Source: Nonomuraea helvata (GTDB lineage: Bacteria; Actinomycetota; Actinomycetes; Streptosporangiales; Streptosporangiaceae). From it: DNA of 64,000 nt. The position numbers and the translations under genes are program-made. How positions within the stretch are numbered: position 1 is the stretch's first letter; every line of letters starts with the position of its first letter. The stretch covers positions 124,001 through 188,000 of the forward strand of contig NZ_BAAAXV010000008.1 of the NCBI RefSeq assembly GCF_039535785.1, read 5' to 3'. The notes under the pieces were generated by a model that ran no database searches, was not told where the DNA came from, and worked only from the letters and a program-made list of their open reading frames with translations. Below, in pieces: positions 43,379-51,079 of the stretch.

Positions 43379-43393
43379 TTCCACTGAGCGGAA
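43379..43393. promoter_or_regulatory. candidate IclR operator upstream of pobA
   Basis: TTCCACTGAGCGGAA: 7-bp arms with one mismatch around a central G, 45 bp before the pobA start and 10 bp from the regulator start. TTCC...GGAA dyads are usual for IclR-type sites. Confidence 0.5.
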
Positions 43394-43437
43394 GGGAGAT
43401 CTCGGCCAAAGCACGGTCGAGGCAGGATGCTTCCCTC

Positions 43438-44604
43438 ATGCGAACTCAGGTCGGGATCATCGGCGCGGGGCCCGCCGGCCTGCTCCTGTCTCATCTGCTC
43501 CACCTGCGCGGCATCTCCTCCGTGGTGCTCGAGAAGCGCAGCCGCGAGTACGTCGAGCGGCGGGTGCGGGCCGGAGTGCTGGAGCAGGGCACGGTGGACA
43601 CGCTGATCGAGGCGGGCGTCGGCGAGCGGATGCTGCGCGAGGGGCTGCCGCACCACGGCATCGAGCTCAGGTACGGCGGCGCGGGCCACCGCATCGCGTT
43701 CGAGAAGCTCGTGCCGGGCAGGTCCATCACCGTGTACGGCCAGCAGGAAGTGGTCAAGGACCTGATCGCGGCCAGGCTCGCGGCGGGCGGCGACGTGCGC
43801 TTCGAGGTCGAGGACGTGGCCCTGCACTCGCTGGAGTCGAGGTCGGACTCGGGCCCCTACCTCACGTTCGGCGGCGAGCGGCTCGACTGCGACGTGATCG
43901 CCGGGTGCGACGGCTTCCACGGCGTATCCAGACCGGCCGTCCCCGAGGGCGTTCTGAGCGTTTTCGAGCGGGACTATCCCTTCGCCTGGCTCGGCATCCT
44001 GGCCAGGGTCGCGCCCTCGTCGGAGGAGCTCATCTACACCAGGACCGAGCGTGGCTTCGCGCTGCACAGCATGCGCTCGCCCACCGTCAGCCGCTTCTAC
44101 CTGCAGGTCCCGGCCGACGCCCGGGTAGAGGAGTGGCCGGACGAGCGGATCTGGGCCGAGCTGAAGGCGCGGCTGGAGAGTGTGCCCGGCTTCACGCTGG
44201 CGACCGGCGAGATCATGGAGAAGGGCGTCACGCCGATGCGGGCGTTCGTGGCCGAGCCCATGCAGTACGGGCAGCTCTACCTGGCTGGGGACGCCGCGCA
44301 CATCGTGCCGCCGACCGGCGCCAAGGGGCTCAACCTGGCCGTCGCGGACGTCCGCGTGCTGACCGAGGCGCTGGCCGCGTACTTCGCGGACGGCTCGACC
44401 GAGCTGCTCGACGGCTACTCCGCCGCGTGCCTGAAGCGGGTCTGGCGGGCACAGCACTTCTCGTGGTGGATGACGACGCTGCTGCACACGTTCGAGGACG
44501 ACGACCCGTACGCGCGGCGGCTGCAGCTCTCGTACCTCGACTACGTCACCTCGTCGGAGGCGGCGGCGACCACCCTGGCGGAGAACTACGTGGGGTTGCC
44601 GTGA
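43438..44604 (+). CDS. pobA: 4-hydroxybenzoate 3-monooxygenase
   Basis: 388-residue class A flavin monooxygenase of PobA length. FAD motif VGIIGAGPAGLLLSHLLHLR, PobA-typical ERRVRAGVLEQGTVDTL, second FAD motif LYLAGDAAHIVPPTGAKGLN, and YLDYVTSSEAAATTLAENYV at the end. Converts 4-hydroxybenzoate to protocatechuate with NAD(P)H and O2 in the cytoplasm. First gene of an operon with pcaB and pcaL. Confidence 0.92.
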   Translation: MRTQVGIIGAGPAGLLLSHLLHLRGISSVVLEKRSREYVERRVRAGVLEQGTVDTLIEAGVGERMLREGLPHHGIELRYGGAGHRIAFEKLVPGRSITVYGQQEVVKDLIAARLAAGGDVRFEVEDVALHSLESRSDSGPYLTFGGERLDCDVIAGCDGFHGVSRPAVPEGVLSVFERDYPFAWLGILARVAPSSEELIYTRTERGFALHSMRSPTVSRFYLQVPADARVEEWPDERIWAELKARLESVPGFTLATGEIMEKGVTPMRAFVAEPMQYGQLYLAGDAAHIVPPTGAKGLNLAVADVRVLTEALAAYFADGSTELLDGYSAACLKRVWRAQHFSWWMTTLLHTFEDDDPYARRLQLSYLDYVTSSEAAATTLAENYVGLP

Positions 44605-44645
44605 TACATCAGGGGCGAGGCTTCATCGAGTGCCGGGTCATTTGA

Positions 44646-45920
44646 GTGCTGGAGGCTTCATTGAGCGCTGACGGCGGCCTGCTCGCCCCGGTCTGGGCAG
44701 GCACTCGAGCGGAGGAGATCACCTCGGACGCGGCCTGGCTGCGGGCCATGCTGGAGGCCGAGGCGGCGCTCGCCCGCGCGCAGGCCCGGCTGGAGCTCAT
44801 CCCCGCCGAGGCGGCCGCGGCCATCGACAGGACGGCGGCCGCGCTCGTCCTCGACCCGGCCGACCTCGCCAGACGCGCCCGCCAGTCGGCCAACCCGGTC
44901 GTGCCGCTGGTCTCGGACCTGCGGCGGGCCGTGCCGGGGGCGGCCTCGTACGCGCACCTGGGGGCGACCAGCCAGGACATCCTGGACAGCGCGGCCATGC
45001 TCGTGGCCACGCGGGCGGTACGTGCCATCGTGGGCGATCTGAGCGCGATCATGCGGGATCTGGGCGAGCTGGCCGAGCGGCACAGAGGCACGGTGATGGC
45101 CGCGCGGACGCTGGGGCAGCAGGCGGTGCCGACCACGTTCGGGCTGAAGGCGGCGGGGTGGCTGGCCGGGCTCCTGCGCGCCCGCGCCCGGCTGCGCGAG
45201 CTGCGCCTGCCGGCCCAGCTGGGCGGCGCGGCCGGCACCCTGGCCGCCGTCGCCGAACGGGCGGACGCCGGTCCCGTCACCGCGCTGATGCTCGTCGAGG
45301 TGTTCGCCGAGGAGATCGGGCTGGCGGCGCCCGCGATCCCGTGGCACGCCGAGCGCTCCGCCGTCACCGAGCTGGGCGCCGCGCTCGCCGGCACGGCCAG
45401 GGCGCTCGGCAAGCCGGCCACCGACATCGTGCTCATGGCGCAGACCGAGGTCGGGGAGGTGGCCGAGTCGTCCACCGGCGGTTCGTCGGCCATGCCGCAG
45501 AAGCGCAACCCGGCGCTCTCCGTTCTCGTGCGGTCGGCCGCGCTCCAGGTGCCCGCGTACACGCAGGTGCTGGGGCAGATCGGCGAGCACGAGCGGGCCG
45601 CGGGGGCCTGGCAGGCGGAGTGGCTGCCGCTGCGCGAGGCGCTCCGGCTCACGGGCGGCGCGGCCGAGACCGCGGCGGAGCTGGTGGCCGGGCTGCGGGT
45701 GTTCCCCGAACGGATGCGCGCCAACGCCGAGCTGACCGGCGGCCGTCTGGTCGCCGAACGCCTGTCCGCCCACCTCGACCCGCGGACACTCAAGCAGGCC
45801 CTGTCCGCGGCGGGATCGCGGCTCCCCGTCCCCGATGAGCTGCTCGATCCGGAGGCGTACCTCGGGGCGGCCGCTGAGCTGGTTGACCGCATTCTCGCCA
45901 CCTATCGGGAGCAACCGTGA
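44646..45920 (+). CDS. pcaB: 3-carboxy-cis,cis-muconate cycloisomerase
   Basis: 424-residue fumarase/aspartase-superfamily protein with the signature GSSAMPQKRNPALS and the PcaB-type HLGATSQDILDSA. Forms 4-carboxymuconolactone from the product of protocatechuate 3,4-dioxygenase. Starts possible at GTG 44646 or TTG 44661 (GGAGG lies between). A 17-bp near-repeat (GAGGCTTCAT-GAG-GC) at 44617 and 44652 straddles the gap. The stop overlaps the pcaL start as ATGA. Confidence 0.9.
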   Translation: MLEASLSADGGLLAPVWAGTRAEEITSDAAWLRAMLEAEAALARAQARLELIPAEAAAAIDRTAAALVLDPADLARRARQSANPVVPLVSDLRRAVPGAASYAHLGATSQDILDSAAMLVATRAVRAIVGDLSAIMRDLGELAERHRGTVMAARTLGQQAVPTTFGLKAAGWLAGLLRARARLRELRLPAQLGGAAGTLAAVAERADAGPVTALMLVEVFAEEIGLAAPAIPWHAERSAVTELGAALAGTARALGKPATDIVLMAQTEVGEVAESSTGGSSAMPQKRNPALSVLVRSAALQVPAYTQVLGQIGEHERAAGAWQAEWLPLREALRLTGGAAETAAELVAGLRVFPERMRANAELTGGRLVAERLSAHLDPRTLKQALSAAGSRLPVPDELLDPEAYLGAAAELVDRILATYREQP

Positions 45921-47047
45921 AACTCCACCACCGCATCGACGGCCCGCCCGACGCGCCGCTGCTGGTGCTCGGGCCCTCGCTCGGCACCACGATGGAGATC
46001 TGGGAGCCCCAGCTGCCCGCGCTCACCGACTCCTGGCGGGTCCTCAGGTACGACCTGCCGGGCCACGGCGGCTCGCCGGCGGTCGCGGCCGGGTTCACGA
46101 TCGACGACCTGGCGCGGGCCGTACTCGATCTCGTCGAGCCCGAGCGGTTCGCGGTGGGCGGCATCTCGGTCGGCGGCGCGATCGCCACGACCATCGCGAC
46201 GCGCGCCCGGCACCGGGTGCGCAAGCTGGTGCTCTGCTGCACGTCGGCCAGGTTCGGCGAGCCGGGGCCGTGGCTGGGGCGGGCGGCGCTGGTGCGCGGC
46301 AAGGGGGTGGCGGCCCTCGTCCCGACGCTCAAGGCCCGCTGGTTCACGCCCGACTTCGACGGCCAGTGGGTGTTCGACCAGCTGGTGGGGGTGGACGCCA
46401 AGTCGTACGCCGCCTGCTGCGAGGCCATCGCCGCCTTCGACCTGACGCGCCGCCTGGGGGAGATCACCGCGCACACGCTGGTCATCGCCGGCGCCGAGGA
46501 CCCGGCCACGCCGCTCGACCAGGCGCTCACGCTGGCCAACAGCATCCCGGGAGCGTCCCTGACGGTGGTGCCGCGCGCCTCCCACCTGGCCAACGTGGAA
46601 CGCCCCAAGGCGGTCACCGCCGCCATCGTCGGCCACCTGTCAGACGACCAACCGCCTCCTGTCGTGGAGGACGGCCTGGCGGCGGGGATGCGCACCAGGC
46701 GCGAGGTGCTCGGGGACGCGCACGTCGACCGGGCGGTCGCCGCCACCACGGACTTCACCCGGGACTTCCAGGAGCTGATCACCCGCTACGCGTGGAACGA
46801 GATCTGGAACCGGCCCGGCCTCGACCGGCGCACCCGCAGCTGCGTCACGCTCACCGCGCTGGTGGCGCGGGGCCACCTGGACGAGCTCGCCATGCACGTC
46901 CGAGCGGCCTTACGGAACGGGCTCACGCGGGACGAGATCAAGGAAGTGCTGCTCCAGACGGCCGTCTACTGCGGGGTTCCGGCCGCCAACGCCGCCTTCG
47001 CGGTGGCCCGCCGCACCCTCGCCGAAATCGACGCGGAGGGCCGTTGA
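45917..47047 (+). CDS. pcaL: fused 3-oxoadipate enol-lactonase/4-carboxymuconolactone decarboxylase
   Basis: 376 residues combining an alpha/beta-hydrolase PcaD domain (1-~250: nucleophile Ser84 in GGISVGGA, Asp in AGAEDPATP, His in RASHLANVE) and a PcaC domain (~260-376: RREVLGDAHVDRAVAATTDF, then TRDEIKEVLLQTAVYCGVPA). The domains catalyse consecutive steps to 3-oxoadipate. Such fusions are known in actinobacteria as PcaL. Overlaps pcaB by 4 nt. Protocatechuate dioxygenase (pcaGH) and pcaIJF are absent from the window and must be elsewhere if the pathway is complete. Confidence 0.92.
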   Translation: MKLHHRIDGPPDAPLLVLGPSLGTTMEIWEPQLPALTDSWRVLRYDLPGHGGSPAVAAGFTIDDLARAVLDLVEPERFAVGGISVGGAIATTIATRARHRVRKLVLCCTSARFGEPGPWLGRAALVRGKGVAALVPTLKARWFTPDFDGQWVFDQLVGVDAKSYAACCEAIAAFDLTRRLGEITAHTLVIAGAEDPATPLDQALTLANSIPGASLTVVPRASHLANVERPKAVTAAIVGHLSDDQPPPVVEDGLAAGMRTRREVLGDAHVDRAVAATTDFTRDFQELITRYAWNEIWNRPGLDRRTRSCVTLTALVARGHLDELAMHVRAALRNGLTRDEIKEVLLQTAVYCGVPAANAAFAVARRTLAEIDAEGR

Positions 47048-47056
47048 CCTTGGGAG

Positions 47057-47386
47057 ATGCTTTACAGTTGGTTGGTGGTCTTTGAGGAAGGGTGGGCGGC
47101 TACGCCCCTGCGCTGGCTGATGAACACGCTGGGCGACGCACAGTTCGCCCGGATGGACCGCGACCCGGGGCTGGTGGCCGCGGTCGACCAGCACGCCGCA
47201 GTGCTGCGTGACGCGATCCCGCTCGACCGGGAGACGCTGGGCGACTACCTGCTCGGCTTCCTCGACGAGCTGCGGCAGCGCGGCTGGATCTTCACCGGCG
47301 AGCCGGACGCGGCCGCGCTCCGGCTGACGGCCGTCTGCTGGCTGGCCCGCGAACTGGGCTTCCTGGAAGACGGCCTGCCCGCCTGA
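47057..47386 (+). CDS. small protein, DUF6401-like
   Basis: 109 residues from ATG 47057. The segment PLRWLMNTLGDAQFARMDRD then LVAAVDQHAAVLRDAI resembles the DUF6401 small proteins of actinobacteria; the C-terminal third (LRQRGWIFTGEPDAAALRLT) is plausible as globular. Function unknown. Nine bases downstream of pcaL, so it may be read through, but no link to aromatic catabolism is evident. Family call from memory. Confidence 0.55.
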   Translation: MLYSWLVVFEEGWAATPLRWLMNTLGDAQFARMDRDPGLVAAVDQHAAVLRDAIPLDRETLGDYLLGFLDELRQRGWIFTGEPDAAALRLTAVCWLARELGFLEDGLPA

Positions 47387-47435
47387 CTCGCCGGGTCCAC
47401 GCCGGGCCCCCGAGCGGGGCTCCCGCTGGGCGCGG

Positions 47436-48281
47436 TCACTCCGGAGGCATCTCCGGACGCGGCGGCACGTCCGTGCGCGGCGGCATGTCCGTACGTGGCA
47501 TGTCCGTGCGCGGCGGGGTGGTCGTGGCCGCCGGGCCCGTGCGGATGGGGGTGGTCTCCTCCGACATCGCCCGCGCGTCCTCGCGGCCCCGCTGGTACGC
47601 CTCCGCGTGCGCCCTCGCCTGCGGCGCCTCCCGCTCGATGCGGCCCAGCCAGCGCTCCCAGCGCTGCTGCATCGGCCGGACGAGCCCGCCGCCGAAGCCG
47701 ATCGCCGCGATCGCGCCGAGGGTGGCGAGCACCGTGATCAGCACCGGCGTCGTGACGGTCGTGGCCACGCCGATCTGGTTGAGCGCCGCGATGATGCCCA
47801 GCGCCCAGATGAAGACCGAGGCGGCCGTCGCCAGCCAGCGGCCGTACGAGAGCCCGCCGAGCATCCCTTCGAGGACGTCCCTGACGCCCTTGGCCACCGC
47901 ACCCGCGACCACGATGATCACGATGGCGACCAGCGCCAGGGGCAGCCAGGCGACCACGCCGTTCAGCATGGACGAGATCGGGTTGGGCCCGTACACGCTG
48001 AAGGCCAGCTGCAGGGTGACCAGCAGGATCGCGTAGAAGACGATCTTCGCGAGCAGGCTGCTGGCGTCGTACTTGCTCCGCTCCAGCCACCGCTGTATGC
48101 CGCTGCGCTCCACCGCCCGGTCGAAGCCGACGCGTTCGAGTATCTTGTCGACGATCTTCTCCAGCGCCTTGGCCACGAGGTAGCCGATGACGAGAATCAC
48201 CAGCATCGCGACCAGCTTCGGAACGAACGTCGCGATCGCCCGCCAGGCGTCAGACAGACCTTGGCCTATGTTGATGTCCAC
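47436..48281 (-). CDS. CmpX-like membrane protein with conserved TM-helix repeats
   Basis: 281 residues from GTG 48281 (GAGGAGG just upstream). Four or five hydrophobic helices: VPKLVAMLVILVIGYLVAKA, AKIVFYAILLVTLQLAFSVY, LPLALVAIVIIVVAGAVAKG, WLATAASVFIWALGIIAALN and ITVLATLGAIAAIGFGGGLV. Each is followed by LE(K/G)...-type amphipathic stretches typical of the mechanosensitive-channel-related TM_helix family. The C-terminus is a cytoplasmic tail with RTDMP repeats. Possibly an ion channel in osmotic or oxidative stress (family inference). Confidence 0.78.
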   Translation of the reverse strand: MDINIGQGLSDAWRAIATFVPKLVAMLVILVIGYLVAKALEKIVDKILERVGFDRAVERSGIQRWLERSKYDASSLLAKIVFYAILLVTLQLAFSVYGPNPISSMLNGVVAWLPLALVAIVIIVVAGAVAKGVRDVLEGMLGGLSYGRWLATAASVFIWALGIIAALNQIGVATTVTTPVLITVLATLGAIAAIGFGGGLVRPMQQRWERWLGRIEREAPQARAHAEAYQRGREDARAMSEETTPIRTGPAATTTPPRTDMPRTDMPPRTDVPPRPEMPPE

Positions 48282-48406
48282 GGTTCCCTCCTCCGAGGAG
48301 CCAATGCAACGCGCTGCTACCCGTACGGAATCGGTGTATGCACGCAGCGCAGTCGAAACTTCGCACAAGGCGACATTGCATCGGGGTGGCAGCTAGGGTG
48401 ATCGTC

Positions 48407-48781
48407 ATGCACCGCAGCCGGATGTACGCCCTTCTCATCGACACCCCCGCGTCCGAGGCCGAGCAGGCGGCGACGTTCTGGGCGGGGGCGCTCGGGGCCA
48501 CCGCGAGCCCGCTCCCCGGATACGAGCAGTTCACCTCGCTGCACGGGGCCGTTCCGGGCCTCGACGTGGCCGTCCAGGCTGTGGACGACGCACCCCGATT
48601 CCACGTGGACATCGAGACGGACGACATCGAGGCCGAGACCCGGCGGCTGGTGGCGCTCGGGGCGACGGAGGTGTCGCAGTGGCAAGAGTGCCGCATCCTG
48701 CGGGCGCCCGGCGGGCACGTGCTCTGCGTGCTGCCCGTGGAGAGCGACCGGTTCGAGGCGGAGGCGAAGACCTGGCCCTGA
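48407..48781 (+). CDS. VOC-family protein
   Basis: 124 residues from ATG 48407 (MHRSRMYALLIDTPASEAEQ); the upstream open frame is promoter region. A single VOC/glyoxalase domain of the glyoxalase_6-like type, ending RAPGGHVLCVLPVESDRFEA. Function unknown. Convergent with the antibiotic-monooxygenase-like gene. Confidence 0.8.
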   Translation: MHRSRMYALLIDTPASEAEQAATFWAGALGATASPLPGYEQFTSLHGAVPGLDVAVQAVDDAPRFHVDIETDDIEAETRRLVALGATEVSQWQECRILRAPGGHVLCVLPVESDRFEAEAKTWP

Positions 48782-48788
48782 CCCCGGG

Positions 48789-49136
48789 TCAGAACGGTGT
48801 CCGCGCGCAGACCACGATGGCCGGATGGGGACTCCTCATCGCGCCGAAGTAAGCCTCGGGTGCTCCTTCGATGTGCTCGGACAGTTCGTCCATGAAGGCG
48901 CGCAGCAGTGGGGTCGCGTTGTGCCGGTCGAGGTCCTCCTGCGAACGCCAGACCTCATAGAGGAAGAATCGGCCGTCTTCCTGCTCGTGGAGGTGGTATT
49001 CAAGATTGCCCTCGTGCCCCCGAGACGGCTCGACAAGGTCCATCAGGAGCTTCCTGAGTTCGTCGGCGTGTCCGGGCTTGGGGGTCAGGAATCCGTAGAG
49101 CGAAACGGGCGCTGGTGCCGTCGAAGTCGTCGTCAT
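48789..49136 (-). CDS. putative quinol monooxygenase (ABM domain)
   Basis: 115 residues from ATG 49136. Antibiotic biosynthesis monooxygenase/YgiN-like domain: LYGFLTPKPGHADELRKLLM, NLEYHLHEQEDGRFFLYEVW, DELSEHIEGAPEAYFG. Small dimeric ferredoxin-like enzymes that oxidise quinols or polyketide phenols without cofactors. Divergent from a MerR regulator with a dyad between them, so probably induced by a stress signal. Confidence 0.85.
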   Translation of the reverse strand: MTTTSTAPAPVSLYGFLTPKPGHADELRKLLMDLVEPSRGHEGNLEYHLHEQEDGRFFLYEVWRSQEDLDRHNATPLLRAFMDELSEHIEGAPEAYFGAMRSPHPAIVVCARTPF

Positions 49137-49154
49137 GCGATCAACGTTAGGATG

Positions 49155-49168
49155 TGACATCGGTGTCA
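49155..49168. promoter_or_regulatory. candidate MerR operator
   Basis: TGACA-TCGG-TGTCA inverted repeat (12 of 14 positions palindromic) in the 64-bp gap between the divergent monooxygenase-like and MerR genes. Confidence 0.5.
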
Positions 49169-49200
49169 GATTCAAGCCGCTGCCCTATGAGGTGGGTCAC

Positions 49201-49560
49201 ATGAAGATCGGGGAGCTGTCCCGCGAAACAGGCGTGGCCGTACGTCTCCTCCGCTACTACGAGGCCCAGGGGCTGCTCACCTCCCACCGCAGCGAAGGCG
49301 GCCACCGGCATTACGATCCCGAGGCCCCCGCCACTGTCGGCCGCATCCGCACCCTGCTCGCTGCCGGGCTCCCTACCAAGGTCATCCGCGAGCTCATGCC
49401 CTGCTTCGTCGGCGACGGCACCGAGCTGCAGGCCTGCGTTCTCGACCACCTGAGAACCCAGTACGCCGAGCTGGACTCCCGCATAGCCGACCTCACCCGA
49501 GCCCAAACCGCTCTGGGCGACATCCTCGAAGCCTCCACCCGAGCAGCCATCCACGTCTGA
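49201..49560 (+). CDS. MerR-family regulator
   Basis: 119 residues from ATG 49201: MKIGELSRETGVAVRLLRYY EAQGLL (winged helix), then RSEGGHRHYDPEAPATVGRI and a coiled-coil dimerisation helix (LDSRIADLTRAQTALGDILE). No metal-binding Cys cluster, so not a metal sensor of the ZntR/CueR type. Likely regulates the divergent monooxygenase-like gene. Confidence 0.87.
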   Translation: MKIGELSRETGVAVRLLRYYEAQGLLTSHRSEGGHRHYDPEAPATVGRIRTLLAAGLPTKVIRELMPCFVGDGTELQACVLDHLRTQYAELDSRIADLTRAQTALGDILEASTRAAIHV

Positions 49561-49670
49561 ACCGGCCGCCACGTGGGCAGCGCCATGAAGCGTTGGGGGC
49601 AGAGCCCGAACGGGGCGGCCGATGAAATAGGCCACGGGTGGCATGGGAGTCCCTGCCAGGCGCTTGAGTG

Positions 49671-49919
49671 TGCCATCCTGCCGCTGGCCGCCGGAGAGCC
49701 GGCGGATCCGTTTGCCGGCCCGTCTCGCGTACGGTGAGCTCGGCCGCGTCACTGGCGGTAGCCCTCCGAGATCTCCACGATGGTGGACTTGCCCGCGCCG
49801 TTGGGGCCGAGGATCCCGAGCACTTCACCCATGCCGATGTCCAGGTCGATGCCGCGGAGCGCATGCACATCGCCGTACTGCTTGATCAGGCCCCTGACCC
49901 TCACCGCAGCCCCAGTCAT
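49671..49919 (-). pseudogene. decayed ABC transporter ATPase
   Basis: From ATG 49919 a frame encodes VRVRGLIKQYGDVHALRGID and Walker A LGILGPNGAGKSTIVEI, then stops after ~56 residues at 49749. A second frame a little further on holds RIRRLSGGQRQ, the ABC signature. The region between (Q-loop and ~70 residues) is deleted, and no Walker B remains. The sequence from there to the MerR stop (49561-49670) is unrecognisable. A clear relic of a DrrA-type exporter ATPase. Confidence 0.65.
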
Positions 49920-50011
49920 GCCTCCAGCATCCGATCGGTGAGTCCCGCCCGCCACCATCAACCGGTCGACCCTGACTGTCCCCGATTCGAAGGACAGTCA
50001 GGCCTGGGAAT

Positions 50012-50030
50012 CTCTTGATGTCATCAAGAG
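50012..50030. promoter_or_regulatory. MarR operator
   Basis: Perfect 19-bp palindrome CTCTTGATG-T-CATCAAGAG, 16 bp upstream of the MarR start. The size and symmetry are typical of MarR-type autoregulatory sites. Confidence 0.65.
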
Positions 50031-50046
50031 TTGAAGATATAAAGAG

Positions 50047-50487
50047 ATGGTGATACGTGAGGAGACGCCTGAGGACGCCTTCTTCCGTGAGCTCGGCGGC
50101 GCCTGCGCCGAGCTGCGGCAGGCGTTCGCCAGGCACGTGGGCATGAGCCCCCACCGAGTGCAGTTGCTCATCCGTCTGTGGCGCGACGGCGAGACCAGCC
50201 ACAGCGACCTGCGCCGGACGCTGGGCATCGATGGTGCGAGCGTCACCCGGCTGGTCAAGGAGTTCGAGGCCGAAGGGCTGATCGGCCGTCGCCTCGACCC
50301 GGCGGACAACCGCTACACCTTGGCCGCGCTGACCACTGCGGGCGAGCGGGCCGCGGCCGATCTGGAGCGATCGCACCAGGTGTACCAGGAGCGGCTGCTG
50401 CACGGTGTCGCCCCGGAACAGCGGGAGATCGTGCTGAGCGTGCTACGCCGTGTCCGCGCGAACATCATCGAACAGGAGAACCCATGA
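50047..50487 (+). CDS. MarR-family regulator
   Basis: 146 residues: helical dimer segments at both ends and a winged helix in the middle (HSDLRRTLGIDGASVTRLVK, GLIGRRLDPADNRYTLAALT). Overlaps the following SnoaL-like gene as ATGA. A perfect palindrome immediately upstream suggests autoregulation of the two-gene operon. Confidence 0.88.
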   Translation: MVIREETPEDAFFRELGGACAELRQAFARHVGMSPHRVQLLIRLWRDGETSHSDLRRTLGIDGASVTRLVKEFEAEGLIGRRLDPADNRYTLAALTTAGERAAADLERSHQVYQERLLHGVAPEQREIVLSVLRRVRANIIEQENP

Positions 50488-50828
50488 CCGAGGACCTGCG
50501 GGCCGCTGCCCGGCGCATGTACGCCGCGTTCAACGCCCACGACCACGCGGCCGCGGCGGAGATCTTCACGGCGGACTTCTACAGCCACCCCATGGACACG
50601 ACCGGGCCGGATAGCGTCACCCGAGCGTGGCAGCGGTTCCATGAGACGTTCCCCGATGCTCGGGTGGTCGTCGAGGACATGATCGTCGAGGGGGACACGG
50701 TCGCCGTCCGTACGAGCGTGCACGGCATCCCCGGTACGCAGCCACCGACCATGCTGGAGATGTTCCGGGTGCGCGACGGGCGTATCGCTGAGCTGTGGGG
50801 GCTGTCGTCGCTGCGACGCGACTCTTGA
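50484..50828 (+). CDS. SnoaL-like/NTF2-fold protein
   Basis: 114 residues: RMYAAFNAHDHAAAAEIFTA DF, RAWQRFHETFPDARVVVEDM, DTVAVRTSVHGIPGTQPPTM, MFRVRDGRIAELWGL. The typical SnoaL-like ester cyclase/NTF2 cone with GXH-type pocket residues. The substrate is unknown. Translationally coupled to the MarR gene. Confidence 0.85.
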   Translation: MTEDLRAAARRMYAAFNAHDHAAAAEIFTADFYSHPMDTTGPDSVTRAWQRFHETFPDARVVVEDMIVEGDTVAVRTSVHGIPGTQPPTMLEMFRVRDGRIAELWGLSSLRRDS

Positions 50829-50839
50829 GCGAACCAGTC

Positions 50840-51003
50840 GCACGCGATCGGGCAGCCAGGGGCGTGATCTCCAGCGAGGTGCGGCTGGCATGGCCGGAGT
50901 AGGGCTGGATGAGGGCGTCGTCGATGCCTCCGGCCGGACAGTGGGTGCGGCCCAGGGTCTCCCGGGCCGTTGGTAGCGCTGGCTGTAGTGCGGAAACACC
51001 CAC
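50840..51003 (-). mobile_element. C-terminal remnant of a tyrosine recombinase
   Basis: The minus strand encodes GGIDDALIQPYSGHASRTSL EI, which matches the conserved end of actinobacterial integrases (GxDDALIQPYSGHASRqSLEiY, containing the active-site H/R neighbourhood). The final Tyr region and everything upstream are missing, and the frame then reads into the SnoaL gene. An integration scar between the SnoaL and serine hydrolase genes. Confidence 0.55.
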
Positions 51004-51079
51004 GCGTGGGATCGATCGCGAGTTGGTCGCGCCGACATGCTTGAGGACATCGCAACCACGTCATCAAGGGAGTTTCCCG

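Noticed and set aside
42589-44487. 632-codon minus-strand frame extending the IclR protein
   Set aside because: The N-terminal extension is antisense to pobA; the IclR protein starts at 43368.
47459-47520. Short repeats CGTGCGCGGCGGCATG-like
   Set aside because: They encode the RTDMP repeats of the CmpX-like protein's tail, not a regulatory array.
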